Below are positions 51,442 through 61,279 of a stretch of DNA of 64,000 nt, in pieces. The stretch's first letter is position 1, and every line of letters starts with the position of its first letter. The position numbers and the translations under genes were made by a program. The notes under the pieces are model-generated. The model was not told the DNA's origin. It made no database searches and saw only the letters and a program-made list of their open reading frames with translations. This stretch comes from Oleiagrimonas sp963821885 (GTDB lineage: Bacteria; Pseudomonadota; Gammaproteobacteria; Xanthomonadales; Rhodanobacteraceae), in contig CAWGFN010000002.1 of NCBI GenBank assembly GCA_963821885.1, forward strand, positions 62,001-126,000. Direction: 5' to 3'.

Positions 51442-52092
51442 GTGGATCCCGAGACGCCCGCCACGCCATCGCCACGCCGGCATGCCGGCTGGGTGGTGGC
51501 GCTGACCGGCGGCGTGGCCGCGGGCAAGAGCGCCGTGGCCGAACGCTTCGCCAGGCTCGGGATCGCGGTGCACGATGCCGATATCGCCGCGCGCGAAGTG
51601 GTCGCGCCGGGCACGCCCGGCCTGGCCGCCGTCGTCGCGGCCTTCGGTGCCGATGTGCTCGATGCCCACGGCGCGCTGGATCGCCAGGCGATGCGTGCCC
51701 GGGTCTTCGACGACGACGCCGAGCGCGCGCGCCTGGAAGCCATCGTGCATCCGGCGGTCAGTGCGTGGCTGATGCGCAAGGTGGCCGCCGACCGTGGCCC
51801 CTACTGCATCCTGGCGATACCGCTGTTGGCCGAAACCTGGCCAAGCTACGACTGGGTGGACCGCGTGTTGCTGGTCGATGTCCCCGCGGCGGTGCGCAAG
51901 CAGCGCCTGATGCAGCGCGACGGCATCGACGCGCAGCTGGCCCAGCGCATGATCGATGCGCAGGTGCCGGCGGCAAGGCGCCGGGCGCTGGCCGACGACG
52001 TGATCGACAACAGCGGCACGCCCGAACAGCTGGATGCCGCCGTGCAGGCGCTGCATGCGCGCTACCTGGAACTGGCGGGGAACGCGGTCTAG
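51442..52092 (+). CDS. coaE: Dephospho-CoA kinase CoaE
   Basis: A 216-residue kinase for the last step of coenzyme A synthesis. The P-loop is GGVAAGKS (23-30), followed by the CoaE segment GIAVHDADIAAREVVAPG. It begins with GTG six bases after pilD, a pairing conserved in many gammaproteobacteria. It ends overlapping the convergent MutT gene by four bases. Confidence 0.93.
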   Translation: MDPETPATPSPRRHAGWVVALTGGVAAGKSAVAERFARLGIAVHDADIAAREVVAPGTPGLAAVVAAFGADVLDAHGALDRQAMRARVFDDDAERARLEAIVHPAVSAWLMRKVAADRGPYCILAIPLLAETWPSYDWVDRVLLVDVPAAVRKQRLMQRDGIDAQLAQRMIDAQVPAARRRALADDVIDNSGTPEQLDAAVQALHARYLELAGNAV

Positions 52093-52514
52093 GCCGTCAT
52101 CCGGCGGACATGCTCGAGGATCGGGCGGTCGGCGGGCGAAAGTGTGTCGTGCTCGCAGTGGCCGGGATCGATCCAGCGCAGGACCTGGCCCTCGCAGGCC
52201 ACCGGCTCGCCGCGCCAGCGCGCCACGCGCAACGCATCGAGGAGCAGACGCCTGTCGCCGTAGCGCCAGGGCACGCGAATGAGTCTTTCGGCCGGCTCGG
52301 CCTCGATGCCCAGCTCCTCGCGCAATTCGCGCACCAGGGCTTGCGCGGCATCCTCGCCCGCCTCGCACTTGCCGCCGGGAAATTCCCACAGCCCGGCCAG
52401 GTGCTTGCCAGGTGGCCGCTGGGCCAGCAGGATGCGCCCGGTGCTATCGATCAGGACACCGGCGGCCACGTGCATCACCGGCGTCGACTCGACGCCGGGT
52501 CCGGGATCACTCAC
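52089..52514 (-). CDS. mutT: NUDIX hydrolase, MutT-type (8-oxo-dGTP diphosphatase)
   Basis: A 141-residue Nudix protein with a complete box: GGKCEAGEDAAQALVRELRE followed by ELGI. The start HVAAGVLIDSTGRILLAQRP and WEFPGGK are close to MutT, which removes oxidised dGTP. It overlaps the folA stop by eight bases. Substrate is inferred from similarity. Confidence 0.88.
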   Translation of the reverse strand: MSDPGPGVESTPVMHVAAGVLIDSTGRILLAQRPPGKHLAGLWEFPGGKCEAGEDAAQALVRELREELGIEAEPAERLIRVPWRYGDRRLLLDALRVARWRGEPVACEGQVLRWIDPGHCEHDTLSPADRPILEHVRRMTA

Positions 52515-52992
52515 GCACGTATTCGACCGTGTCGAAGGCGAAGGCGTGCTTGTCGTCGCGCCCGTGGTGCTGGCGCGAGACTTCCACCCAGTCGCGGAAA
52601 TTCACGCGCGGAAAGAACACGTCGCCGCCCTCGACGTGCGTGTCCACCCAGGTCAGGTACAGGCGCATGGCGAACGGCAGTGTCTCGCGATAGACCTCGC
52701 CACCGCCGATCACCATCAGGCCGGTGCCGCCGGCCAGGGCCTGCGCCTCGGGCAGCGAACGCACCGTCTCCTGCCCCGGGAAGGGTGCCGAATGCCGGCG
52801 CGAGAGCACCAGGTTGGTCCGATCGGGAAGCGCGCGCCCGATCGACATCGCCGTGTTGTAGCCCATCAGCACGTATTTGCCGACGGTCAGTTCCTTGAAA
52901 CGCTTCAGGTCGTCCGGAAGATGCCAGGGCATCTTGCCGTCCTTGCCGATCACGCTGTCGTTGTCCAGCGCTGCAATCAGGGAAATTGACAT
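52507..52992 (-). CDS. folA: Dihydrofolate reductase
   Basis: A 161-residue chromosomal DHFR. Family landmarks are SLIAALDNDSVIGKDGKMPW, LPDDLKRFKELT and VIGGGEVYRETLPFA. It reduces dihydrofolate, the target of trimethoprim, and works with the adjacent thyA. The start at 52992 has CAGGAG upstream; a start at 53019 is longer but has no such site. Confidence 0.94.
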   Translation of the reverse strand: MSISLIAALDNDSVIGKDGKMPWHLPDDLKRFKELTVGKYVLMGYNTAMSIGRALPDRTNLVLSRRHSAPFPGQETVRSLPEAQALAGGTGLMVIGGGEVYRETLPFAMRLYLTWVDTHVEGGDVFFPRVNFRDWVEVSRQHHGRDDKHAFAFDTVEYVRE

Positions 52993-53086
52993 GGATTCTC
53001 CTGCAATGAATGGAGCCACGGATACACGGCGGCAGGACGCCAGTTTACGCCGCCGCGCAAGCGCCGCCTACCGTCCGGAACCGGGT

Positions 53087-53881
53087 TCAGACCGCCACCG
53101 GCGCCTTGATCGCCGGATGCGGATCGTAACCCTCGATGGCGATGTGCTCGAAGCGGAAATCATCCAGCGAGCGCACCGACGGGTCGAGTTTCAGGCGCGG
53201 CAGCGGGCGCGGATCGCGGCTCAGCTGCTCGCGCGCCTGCTCGACATGATTGGAATACAGATGGGCATCGCCCAGCACGTGCACGAAGTCACCCACCTCG
53301 AGGTCCGTCACCTGCGCCACCATGTGCGTGAGCAGGGCGTAACTGGCGATGTTGAAGGGCACGCCGAGGAAGATGTCGCCCGAACGCTGGTACAGCTGGC
53401 ACGACAACCGCCCCTGCGCCACGTAGAACTGGAACATGGTGTGGCACGGCATCAGCGCCATGCGCGGCAGCTCGCCGACATTCCATGCCGAGACCAGCAG
53501 GCGCCGCGAATCGGGGTTGCGGCGAATCTCGTTGACCACCCAGTCGATCTGGTCCACCGCCTCGCCGCGCGCCGTCTCCCAGGCGCGCCACTGCTTGCCG
53601 TAGATCGGTCCCAGGTCGCCATTCGCGTCGGCCCACTCGTCCCAGATGCTGACGCCGTTTTCCTTCAGGTAGGCGATATTGGTCTCGCCCTTCAGGAACC
53701 AGATCAGCTCGTGGATGATCGAGCGCAGGTGCAGCTTCTTGGTGGTGACCAGCGGGAAGCCTTCGCGCAGGTCGAAGCGCATCTGCCAGCCGAACACGCT
53801 GCGCGTGCCGGTGCCGGTGCGGTCGCTCTTGGCCGCGCCGTGTTCGAGGACGTGTTGCAGCAGGTCGAGGTAGGTTCGCAT
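53087..53881 (-). CDS. thyA: Thymidylate synthase ThyA
   Basis: A 264-residue enzyme. The catalytic Cys146 lies in LMPCHTMFQFYV, and the folate/dUMP sites DLGPIYGKQWRAW and QLYQRSGDIFLGVPFN are intact. It makes dTMP from dUMP and yields dihydrofolate for folA, which follows it. The long open frame that extends upstream through lgt is a shadow. Confidence 0.96.
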   Translation of the reverse strand: MRTYLDLLQHVLEHGAAKSDRTGTGTRSVFGWQMRFDLREGFPLVTTKKLHLRSIIHELIWFLKGETNIAYLKENGVSIWDEWADANGDLGPIYGKQWRAWETARGEAVDQIDWVVNEIRRNPDSRRLLVSAWNVGELPRMALMPCHTMFQFYVAQGRLSCQLYQRSGDIFLGVPFNIASYALLTHMVAQVTDLEVGDFVHVLGDAHLYSNHVEQAREQLSRDPRPLPRLKLDPSVRSLDDFRFEHIAIEGYDPHPAIKAPVAV

Positions 53882-53922
53882 GCCCGAAGGATAGCCCAAG
53901 CCGGCGCCGCGTTGCCCCCCGC

Positions 53923-54840
53923 TCAGGCCGCGGAGGGCTCGTCCGGGGGCGGCGTCCGCGCCAGGGTGGGCGCCGAGCGCGATTGCCACAGCAGCCACAG
54001 CCCGAACAGCACCAGCGGCACCGACTGCACCTGGCCCATGGTGATCCAGTGGGTGCCGAACAGGTAGCCCGGCTGGCCGTGGGTGCCGAACTGCGGATCG
54101 GGCATGCGCACGAATTCCACCGCGATGCGGAAGCAGCCGTACATGATCGCGAACAGCCCGGACACCCGGAAACGCGGGCGCGGATTGCGCGAATACAGGT
54201 ACAGCACGGTGAACATCACCACGCCCTCCAGCAGCATCTCGTACAGCTGCGATGGGTGGCGCGGCAGCATGCCGTAGCGCTGCCAGGTCTCCTGCCAGGC
54301 CGGATGGCTGGCCAGGTACTCGATGTCCTCGTTGTGCGAGCCCGGGAACATCACCGCCCACGGCAGGTGCGTGGGCTTGCCCCACAGCTCGCCGTTGATG
54401 AAGTTGCCGATGCGCCCCAGCCCCAGGCCGATGGGCACCAGCGGCGCGACGAAATCCACGGTGTCGAACACATGCACCTTGTTGCGCCGCGACCACCACC
54501 ACACCGCCACCAGCACGCCCAGCAGGCCGCCGTGGAAGGACATGCCGCCGTCGTAGATGCGGAACAGCGCCAGCGGATCGGTCCACAGCCAGTCGGCCGG
54601 GCGATAGTAGGTGGCCATGTACCACAGCCGGCCGCCGACGATCACGCCCATCATGGCGAAGAACAGCAGGTCGCTGAAGGCATTGGCGCTGATCGGCAGG
54701 AAGCCCCGGCGGCGCCGGCGCTCGCCCAGGATCCAGGCGCCGGCGAAACCCAGCAGGTACATCAGGCCGTACCAGTGCACCGCCAGCGGCCCCAGGTGCA
54801 CGGCGACGGGATCGATGCGGTCGACGAAGGGCTGGATCAT
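53923..54840 (-). CDS. lgt: Prolipoprotein diacylglyceryl transferase Lgt
   Basis: A 305-residue inner-membrane enzyme with about seven helices. The Lgt signature GRIGNFINGELWG is present, as is the HGGLLGVLVAVWWW segment with the essential histidine. It adds diacylglycerol to the lipobox cysteine of prolipoproteins, the first maturation step. The order lgt-thyA-folA is conserved widely. Confidence 0.95.
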   Translation of the reverse strand: MIQPFVDRIDPVAVHLGPLAVHWYGLMYLLGFAGAWILGERRRRRGFLPISANAFSDLLFFAMMGVIVGGRLWYMATYYRPADWLWTDPLALFRIYDGGMSFHGGLLGVLVAVWWWSRRNKVHVFDTVDFVAPLVPIGLGLGRIGNFINGELWGKPTHLPWAVMFPGSHNEDIEYLASHPAWQETWQRYGMLPRHPSQLYEMLLEGVVMFTVLYLYSRNPRPRFRVSGLFAIMYGCFRIAVEFVRMPDPQFGTHGQPGYLFGTHWITMGQVQSVPLVLFGLWLLWQSRSAPTLARTPPPDEPSAA

Positions 54841-54922
54841 GCGCGACGAACCTCATGGGACAAGCGCTCAAGTGTACCGGGGACGCCCGCCATTGCCAGC
54901 GCAAACCGTGAGCCGCGGCACT

Positions 54923-54951
54923 TCGACACGTCCCGGCATGGACTCTATACT
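54923..54951 (+). promoter_or_regulatory. Sigma-70 promoter for the S9 peptidase
   Basis: TCGACA (54923-54928), a 17-base spacer, then TATACT (54946-54951). Five of six bases match in each hexamer. It lies 50 bases before the peptidase start in the lgt/peptidase divergent region. Confidence 0.65.
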
Positions 54952-55000
54952 CAGCGTGAGGGGTGATTCGTGCAGCACTCAAACTAAGGAAGGGGAAACC

Positions 55001-57007
55001 ATGATCGGATTTCGTCATTTGCGCCCGCTGCTGGTCGGCGCATGCCTGGCCGCCTTCGGCCACGCCGCCTGGGCTCAGTCCGCTACGGACAACACACTGA
55101 TTCCCTTGAAGTCGTTCGCTCAACATCCGCGCGTGTACAGCCCGAGCCTGTCGCCGGACGGCAAGTATCTGGCCGTACGCATGGACGACGCCGACGGCAA
55201 GCACCATGCCATCGTCACCTACTAGCTGAGCGACATGTCGATCGTCGGCCTGCTGAAGATGCCGATCTACCAGATGCCGGCCGACATCACCTGGGTCAGC
55301 CCGACCCGCCTGGTGATCGAAAAGGCGCGGGCCTTTGGCTCGCTCGACATACCCTCGAGCATGGGCGAGGTGCTGGCCGCCGATTTCAACGGCAAGAACC
55401 AGCAATTCCTCTATGGCTACGAGGCGACCAACGGTCGCGCCTTCACCCGCAGCCGCGACGAGGGGAACGGCTTCATCTCCGGTGTGCCTGACACTTACAA
55501 CGGCCATGTCTACGTTGATGTCCGCCTCTGGGGCAAGGAGAACCTCACCACCCTGTATGACATCGACTCGGAGCACAACACGCGCCACCTGATCGGCGAC
55601 ATCGATCAGGGCGGCATGAGCTTCCTGGTCGACAAGGCCGGCCAGACCACCTTCGCCACCGGCTCCAACACGGAGTTCGACTTCAAGGGCTACCGCAAGG
55701 TCGACGGACGCTGGGAAAGCCTGCCCAAATCCCTGGTCGGGTCCTACTTCAGTCCGTTCATGTACAACCCGGACGAGAGCAAGATCTTTGCCATGTCCAG
55801 TCATGACAACGGTCCCTACCAGCTGGTCGAGGCCGATGCCGACGGCAGCCATCCGAAGACGCTGATGGCCGACCCGTTCTCCAACTATGGCCGCGAACAG
55901 GTCTCGCCCAAGCCGTACAAGCTGTTCGCGACATCCCTGGTGACGGGCAAGCCCAAGGAAGAGTTCATCGACCCCAGCTTGCCCTCGGCCAAGCTCTACA
56001 TGGCCCTGAGCAAGGCCTTTCATGGCCAGTATGTCGATTTCCTCAATTTCAGCGCGGACGGCACGATGCTGCTGTTCAGCGTCAGCAGCGACCGCAATCC
56101 CGGGGCCTATTACCTGATCGACCGCCGCACGAACAAGGTGCGCAAGCTGTTCGACGCCGAGCCCTGGATCCATCCGCAGCAGATGTCCGAACGTCGCCCC
56201 TTCCGCTTCAAGAACAGGGACGGGATGGAGCTGGAAGGCATTCTGACCTTGCCCAAGGGCCGCGGCGAATCCAACCTGCCCATGGTCCTGATGCCGCATG
56301 GCGGCCCCTTCTACGTCAAGGACGACTGGTTCTACGACAACCTGGCCCAGGCCGTGGCCAGCCGCGGCTATCTGGTGTTGCAGGTCAATTTCCGTGGTTC
56401 GGCGGGCCGCGGCCCCGGTTTCCAGCAGCTGGGCTACAAGCAGTGGGGCACCGGCATGCAGCAGGACCTCACCGACGGCGTGAAATGGGCGATTGCCCAT
56501 CACTTTGCCGATCCCAAGCGCATCTGCGTGTTCGGCGGCAGCTACGGAGGCTACGCGGCGCTGATGCAGGTGATTCGCCAGCCGACGATGTACAAGTGCG
56601 CGGTCAGCTACGACGGCGTGACGGATCTCAACATGGAAGTCAGCAAGAGCGATACGGTGCAAACCGAAAGCGGCCGCAACTACTTCCGCATGGTCCTGGG
56701 CGACAAGGATGAACGCGCCGCCAACTCGCCGGTGAACCTGGCCGACCGGATCCAGGTACCGGTGTTCCTTATCCACGGCAAGGACGACAAGCGCGTGCCG
56801 TACGCGGAAGCCACCGAAATGCGCGACGCCCTCGAGAAGGCCGGCAAGCATGTCGAATGGCTGGCCAAATCAGGCGAGGGACACGGTTTCTACGACGAGA
56901 ACAACAACATCGAGATGCTGACCAAGCTGTTTGCCTTCTTCAAGCAGAACATCGGCCCCGGCGCGCCGGTGCAGGCCAACGCCACCACGGCGCAGGCCAG
57001 TCACTGA
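55001..57007 (+). pseudogene. S9 family peptidase interrupted by an in-frame amber codon
   Basis: The gene starts at 55001 with AAGGAAGGGG upstream and encodes a signal peptide (LRPLLVGACLAAFGHAAWAQ), a beta-propeller and an S9 hydrolase domain with Ser514 (GGSYGGYAALM), HGKDDKRVPYAEA and GEGHGF. At 55223-55225 codon 75 is TAG, in the sequence AIVTY-stop-LSDMS. The frame on both sides is the same, so one substitution (for example CAG to TAG) explains it; otherwise the protein would be 668 residues. Restart at the ATG at 55235 would give 590 residues lacking the signal peptide. It is related to the intact peptidase at 27130-29244. Confidence 0.85.
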
Positions 57008-57035
57008 CAACCGTCCGCGGCATCACCCGCAACAG

Positions 57036-57067
57036 GCAAAAGGCCCGGTCATCGCCGGGCCTTTTGC
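57036..57067. terminator. Bidirectional terminator between S9 peptidase and dgkA
   Basis: GCAAAAGGCCCGG (57036-57048) pairs with CCGGGCCTTTTGC (57055-57067) around a six-base loop. A- and T-rich flanks lie on each strand, so it can serve both convergent genes. Confidence 0.85.
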
Positions 57068-57089
57068 TTTGCCAGGACGGTGCCCGCGC

Positions 57090-57476
57090 CTAGCCGGTGA
57101 AGTGCGCCCACACGCGCGGGCCGACCAGCAGCCCCCAGGTCATCAGCACCAGCAACATCAGCAGGAACACCGCGGCCGAGCCCATGTCCTTGGCGCGTCC
57201 GGCCAGTTCGTTGAACTCGGGGCTGACCTTGTCGACCACCGCCTCGATGCCGGAGTTGAGCAGTTCGGCGCTCAACACCAGCAGCGGCGTGCCGGCCAGC
57301 AGGATTTTCTCCACCGGCCCCTGCCCCAGCCACAGGCCCAGCGGCACCAGCACGATGGCCAGGTACAGCTCCAGGCGGAACGAGGCCTCGTGGCGCCAGG
57401 CCGCGGCCAGGCCCTTCATCGACCAGATGAAGGCCTTCCAGATTTGCCGCGGTCCGCGCGGTTCGGTGCTGGCCAT
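57090..57476 (-). CDS. dgkA: Diacylglycerol kinase DgkA
   Basis: A 128-residue three-helix membrane kinase. The hallmark LLNSGIEAVVDKV and ELAGRAKDMGSAAVFLLML match E. coli DgkA closely. It phosphorylates diacylglycerol released during membrane-derived glycan or lipid turnover. The start at 57476 gives the usual length; the frame continues upstream without family similarity. The 274 bases to the divergent POT transporter gene hold no gene seen. Confidence 0.92.
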   Translation of the reverse strand: MASTEPRGPRQIWKAFIWSMKGLAAAWRHEASFRLELYLAIVLVPLGLWLGQGPVEKILLAGTPLLVLSAELLNSGIEAVVDKVSPEFNELAGRAKDMGSAAVFLLMLLVLMTWGLLVGPRVWAHFTG

Positions 57477-57750
57477 GAGCCGGGCTCCTGCGTGGGCATG
57501 ACGGTCGGCGCATCGCCGATGCGACGCGCGTGGACGCGCGGAACGACCCGCGCCCACGGCGTCCGCGCATGATGCCACAGCCTCTTCCGGGGGACGGAGG
57601 AACCCCGGTCGGGCGCCCCGCCCTCGCGTGCTGCATCGCAGCAAGAGCACGGATGGCAATCAGGTACCCTTGGGCAATTGTGCCCGCCAAGGGTCACCTG
57701 GGGGACGGCTGCGGCCGTCGGGGAATATCCACCGTCAAGCGGAAAACTAC

Positions 57751-59307
57751 ATGACAAACGCACAAGCACCCGTCTCGCAAACCCGCTCGTTCAGCACCGT
57801 GTTCCTGATCGAGATGTGGGAGCGCTTCGGCTACTACGGCATGCAGGCGCTGATCATCTACTACATGGTCCAGCGGCTGGGCTTCGCCGATGACCGCGCC
57901 AACCTCACCTGGAGCGCCGCCGCCGCGCTGATCTACGTGGCCCCGGCCATCGGCGGCTGGGTCGGCGACAAGATCCTCGGCACCCGGCGCACCATGCTGC
58001 TCGGCGCCACCATCCTCGCCGCCGGCTACGCCTTGATGGCGGTGCCCACCGAAAGCACCTGGTTCCTGTATTCCGCCCTGGGCGTGATCGTGGTCGGCAA
58101 CGGCCTGTTCAAGCCCAATGCCGGCAACCTGGTGCGCAAGATCTACGAGGGCGACGATTCGAAGATCGACTCGGCCTTCACCATCTACTACATGGCGGTG
58201 AACATCGGCTCGACCATCTCCATGCTGCTGACGCCGTGGATCAAGGACTACGTCAACGACACCTGGGGTCACGAGCTGGGCTGGCACGCCGCGTTCGCCG
58301 TGTGCGCCTTCGGCCTGCTGCTGGGCCTGTTCAATTACGCCATGATGCGCCAGACCATGTCGCGCATCGGTTCGCCGCCGGACGAGCGTCCGGTGCAGTG
58401 GAACAAGCTCGGCGCCGTGCTCGGCCTGAGCGCGCTGGCGGTGGTCGCCGCCGCCTACATCCTCAACTACGAAGGCATCGCGCGCGCGTTCGTGATCCTG
58501 GCCGGCATCGTGGTCGCCGGCATCTTCATCTACCTGATCGCCATCGGCAAGAAGAACGAGCGTCCTGGCCTGATCGCGGCCCTGGTGCTGACCATCCAGA
58601 CGGTGTTCTTCTTCGTCTTCTACCAGCAGATGTCGACCTCGCTGAACCTGTTCGCGCTGCGCAACGTGGACTGGAACTTCAACGTCTTCGGCATGCATTG
58701 GTGGACCTGGAAGCCGGCGCAGTTCCAGTCCTTCAACCCGATCTGGATCATGGTGCTCAGCCCGATCCTCGCCTGGCTTTACACCAGCGCGGGCAACAAG
58801 GGCAAGGATCTGTCGATCGCCGCCAAGTTCGCCCTCGGCTTCGTCTGCGTGGCCATCGGCTTCTTCATCTACAGTGCCGCGCCGCACTTCACCACCATGC
58901 CGGGCAAGGCCAGCTCCTGGATCATGGTCTGGGGTTACGGCTTCTCCTCGCTGGGCGAGCTGCTGGTCAGCGGCCTGGGCCTGGCCATGATCGCCCGCTA
59001 CGTGCCGGCGCGCATGGGTGGCTTCATGATGGGCGCCTACTTCGTGGCCTCGGGCATTTCGCAGTACCTGGGCGGCGTGGTGGCCAACTACGCCAGCGTG
59101 CCCAAGGACATCACCGAGCCGCTGCAGACCATGCCGATCTACACCAGCCTGTTCTTCAAGCTGGGCGTGGCCGGCGTCATCTGCACCGCGATCGCGCTGG
59201 CCGTGTTGCCGCTGATGCGCAAGCTCAATTCGCAGCATCACGATCACAACGCCTCCATGGAAGCCGCCATGGAATCGGGCCTGCCCACCATCGGTTCGGA
59301 AGAGTAA
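57751..59307 (+). CDS. POT/PTR family proton-coupled peptide transporter
   Basis: A 518-residue MFS transporter of the proton-dependent oligopeptide family. The first helix has the E-x2-ER motif (EMWERFGYYGMQALIIYY), and the PTR2 signature lies around GNGLFKPNAGNLVRKIY. About fourteen helices are expected. It imports di- and tripeptides, which fits with the two secreted S9 peptidases in the window. Start at 57751; upstream residues in the frame are unsupported. Confidence 0.92.
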   Translation: MTNAQAPVSQTRSFSTVFLIEMWERFGYYGMQALIIYYMVQRLGFADDRANLTWSAAAALIYVAPAIGGWVGDKILGTRRTMLLGATILAAGYALMAVPTESTWFLYSALGVIVVGNGLFKPNAGNLVRKIYEGDDSKIDSAFTIYYMAVNIGSTISMLLTPWIKDYVNDTWGHELGWHAAFAVCAFGLLLGLFNYAMMRQTMSRIGSPPDERPVQWNKLGAVLGLSALAVVAAAYILNYEGIARAFVILAGIVVAGIFIYLIAIGKKNERPGLIAALVLTIQTVFFFVFYQQMSTSLNLFALRNVDWNFNVFGMHWWTWKPAQFQSFNPIWIMVLSPILAWLYTSAGNKGKDLSIAAKFALGFVCVAIGFFIYSAAPHFTTMPGKASSWIMVWGYGFSSLGELLVSGLGLAMIARYVPARMGGFMMGAYFVASGISQYLGGVVANYASVPKDITEPLQTMPIYTSLFFKLGVAGVICTAIALAVLPLMRKLNSQHHDHNASMEAAMESGLPTIGSEE

Positions 59308-59330
59308 GCACCCGCACCGCGGGAATCCGC

Positions 59331-59361
59331 AAGGGCCGCCGGCGAACCCGGCGGCCCTTTT
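59331..59361 (+). terminator. Rho-independent terminator after POT gene
   Basis: AAGGGCCGCCGG (59331-59342) and CCGGCGGCCCTTTT (59348-59361) form a strong stem with a five-base loop and a short T-tail. Confidence 0.85.
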
Positions 59362-59403
59362 CATTTACGCTATGCCCAACCCTGCCCCGCACAGGCCGCA
59401 CGC

Positions 59404-60666
59404 GTGAACACCAAGAACAAAGGCATGGGCACCGGCCCGCGCGCCCTGACCCAGTCGCTGGCCTGGCTGCGGCTGTCGGCGATCGCCGGCCAGTGCATCG
59501 CCGTGCTGGTGGTCGCGGTGTGGCTGGACATGGATATCCCGGTGCTGCGGCTGATGGTCGGCGTCGGCACCCTGGGCATCTTCGCGGTCTTCGCCGCCTG
59601 GCGCCTGCGGCAATCCTGGCCGCTGGGCGAGCTGGAATCGGTCGGCCACATCCTGGTCGACACCCTGGTGCTGGGCTACCTGCTGTACCTCACCGGCGGC
59701 GCCAGCAATCCGTTCATCACGTTGATGCTGGTGCCGATCGCGCTAAGCGCGGCGGCGCTGTCGACCGCGGCGGTGCTGGCCGTGGCGCTGATCTGCGGGC
59801 TGACCTACCTGGCCCTGCTGCGCTGGTCGTTGCCGCTGCCGCCGGTGCACACCTTCGGCTTCACCGACTTCCGACTGCACGTGGTCGGCATGGTGGTGAA
59901 CTTCATCATCACCGCGGTGCTTCTGGGCGTGTTCATCCTGCGCCTGGCCAGCGCGCTTCGCCAGCAGCAGGCGGAGATCCAGCGCATCCGCGAACGCGCC
60001 CTGCGCGACGAGGGCATCCTGGCCATCGCCACCCAGGCCGCCAGCGCCGCGCACGAGATGAACACGCCATTGTCGACCATGCGCACCCTGCTGCCGGAAC
60101 TGCGCCGCGATCACGCCACGGACAGCCAGCTGGCGGGCGACCTCGACCTGCTGCAGTCGCAGGTGGAGCGCTGCCGCGACAGCCTGCGCGAGATGGTCAG
60201 CTTCGGCAAGGCGCAGCTGTCGCAGACGCCGGAGACCATCAGCCTGCACGCCTTCGTGCTCGGCTGCATGGAGCGCTTCCGGCTGCTGCGCCCGGAAACC
60301 CTGGTGCACCTGTCGCTGAACGCGCCGCCGGAGCTTGTGGTGCACATCCAGCCGGGACTGCGCCACGCGCTGATCAATCTCCTCAACAACGCCGCCGACG
60401 CCTCGGCCAGCCTTGGCCACGACGACATCTTCTTCGAGACCAGCACCGAGCACGACTGGCTGGAGCTGACCGTGCGCGACCGCGGCCCCGGCATCGCCGA
60501 CCTGGACACGCTCACCGGCCTGGGCGTGAGCGGCAAGCAATCGGGACTCGGCCTCGGCCTGGCGCTGGCCGAGGCCACCGCCGAGCGCATGGACGGCGAA
60601 CTGGTGGCGCGCAATGTCGAAGACGGCGGCGAGATCCGGCTCCGGCTCCCGCTCGATGTCGTCTGA
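59404..60666 (+). CDS. RegB/PrrB-type sensor histidine kinase
   Basis: A 420-residue membrane kinase. Six hydrophobic helices come first, with the quinone-binding motif GGASNPF (98-104) typical of RegB. The dimerisation/phosphorylation site is His217 (AHEMNTPLSTM), and the ATPase boxes are LINLLNNAADAS, RDRGPGI and GLGLGLALAEA. RegB homologues sense the redox state of the quinone pool. Starts with a GTG at 59404. The cognate regulator follows after 37 bases. Confidence 0.9.
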   Translation: MNTKNKGMGTGPRALTQSLAWLRLSAIAGQCIAVLVVAVWLDMDIPVLRLMVGVGTLGIFAVFAAWRLRQSWPLGELESVGHILVDTLVLGYLLYLTGGASNPFITLMLVPIALSAAALSTAAVLAVALICGLTYLALLRWSLPLPPVHTFGFTDFRLHVVGMVVNFIITAVLLGVFILRLASALRQQQAEIQRIRERALRDEGILAIATQAASAAHEMNTPLSTMRTLLPELRRDHATDSQLAGDLDLLQSQVERCRDSLREMVSFGKAQLSQTPETISLHAFVLGCMERFRLLRPETLVHLSLNAPPELVVHIQPGLRHALINLLNNAADASASLGHDDIFFETSTEHDWLELTVRDRGPGIADLDTLTGLGVSGKQSGLGLGLALAEATAERMDGELVARNVEDGGEIRLRLPLDVV

Positions 60667-60703
60667 GACGACGCGGGGCGCACATCCGGTACACTTGCCG
60701 CAC

Positions 60704-61276
60704 ATGAACGAGCCCACTGCCAAGCTGCTGATCGTCGACGACGATGTCACCTTCACCCAGGTCCTGGCACGGGCCCTGGGATCGCGCGGGTTCAGCTCCG
60801 AGACCGCGCACGATGCCGACAGCGCCCTGGCGCTGGTGCGGCGCCTGCAACCCGACTACTGCGTGCTCGACCTCAAGCTCGGCGAGCACAACGGCCTGCA
60901 GCTGATCGGCCAGATGCGCCGGCTGGCGCCGGGCATGCGCATCCTGCTGCTGACCGGCTACGCCTCGATCGCCACGGCGGTGGAGGCGATCAAGCGCGGC
61001 GCGCACGACTACCTGTCCAAGCCGGTCGATGCCGATGCCGTGGTGCGCGCCCTGACCGGTGAAAGCGAGCACGAAGCCGACGACGAGCTGCCCGAGGCAC
61101 CGGATGGCCCGTTGCCGTTGCGCCGCCTGGAATGGGAGCACATCCAGCGCGTGCTCAACGAGTGCGAGGGCAACATTTCCGAGACCGCCCGGCGGCTGGG
61201 GATGCACCGACGCACCCTGCAACGAAAGCTGGCCAAGCATCCGGTTCGCGAGCGCCCGCGCGAACGCGGCGAGTGA
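60704..61276 (+). CDS. RegA/PrrA-type response regulator
   Basis: A 190-residue regulator. The receiver domain has the acidic pocket VDDD (11-14), the phosphorylated Asp56 (VLDLKL) and Lys106. A short linker leads to a Fis-type helix-turn-helix (NISETARRLGMHRRTLQRKL, about 157-176). This is the ActR/RegA/PrrA layout, without an AAA+ domain, so it does not act through sigma-54. Targets in other bacteria include respiration and redox genes. The start at 60704 is chosen because the receiver begins there. Confidence 0.92.
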   Translation: MNEPTAKLLIVDDDVTFTQVLARALGSRGFSSETAHDADSALALVRRLQPDYCVLDLKLGEHNGLQLIGQMRRLAPGMRILLLTGYASIATAVEAIKRGAHDYLSKPVDADAVVRALTGESEHEADDELPEAPDGPLPLRRLEWEHIQRVLNECEGNISETARRLGMHRRTLQRKLAKHPVRERPRERGE

Positions 61277-61279
61277 GCC

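Noticed and set aside
53087..56851. A 1254-residue minus-strand protein spanning thyA, lgt and part of the S9 peptidase
   Set aside because: Only the last 264 residues (ThyA) are real; the rest is antisense or out of frame to recognised genes.
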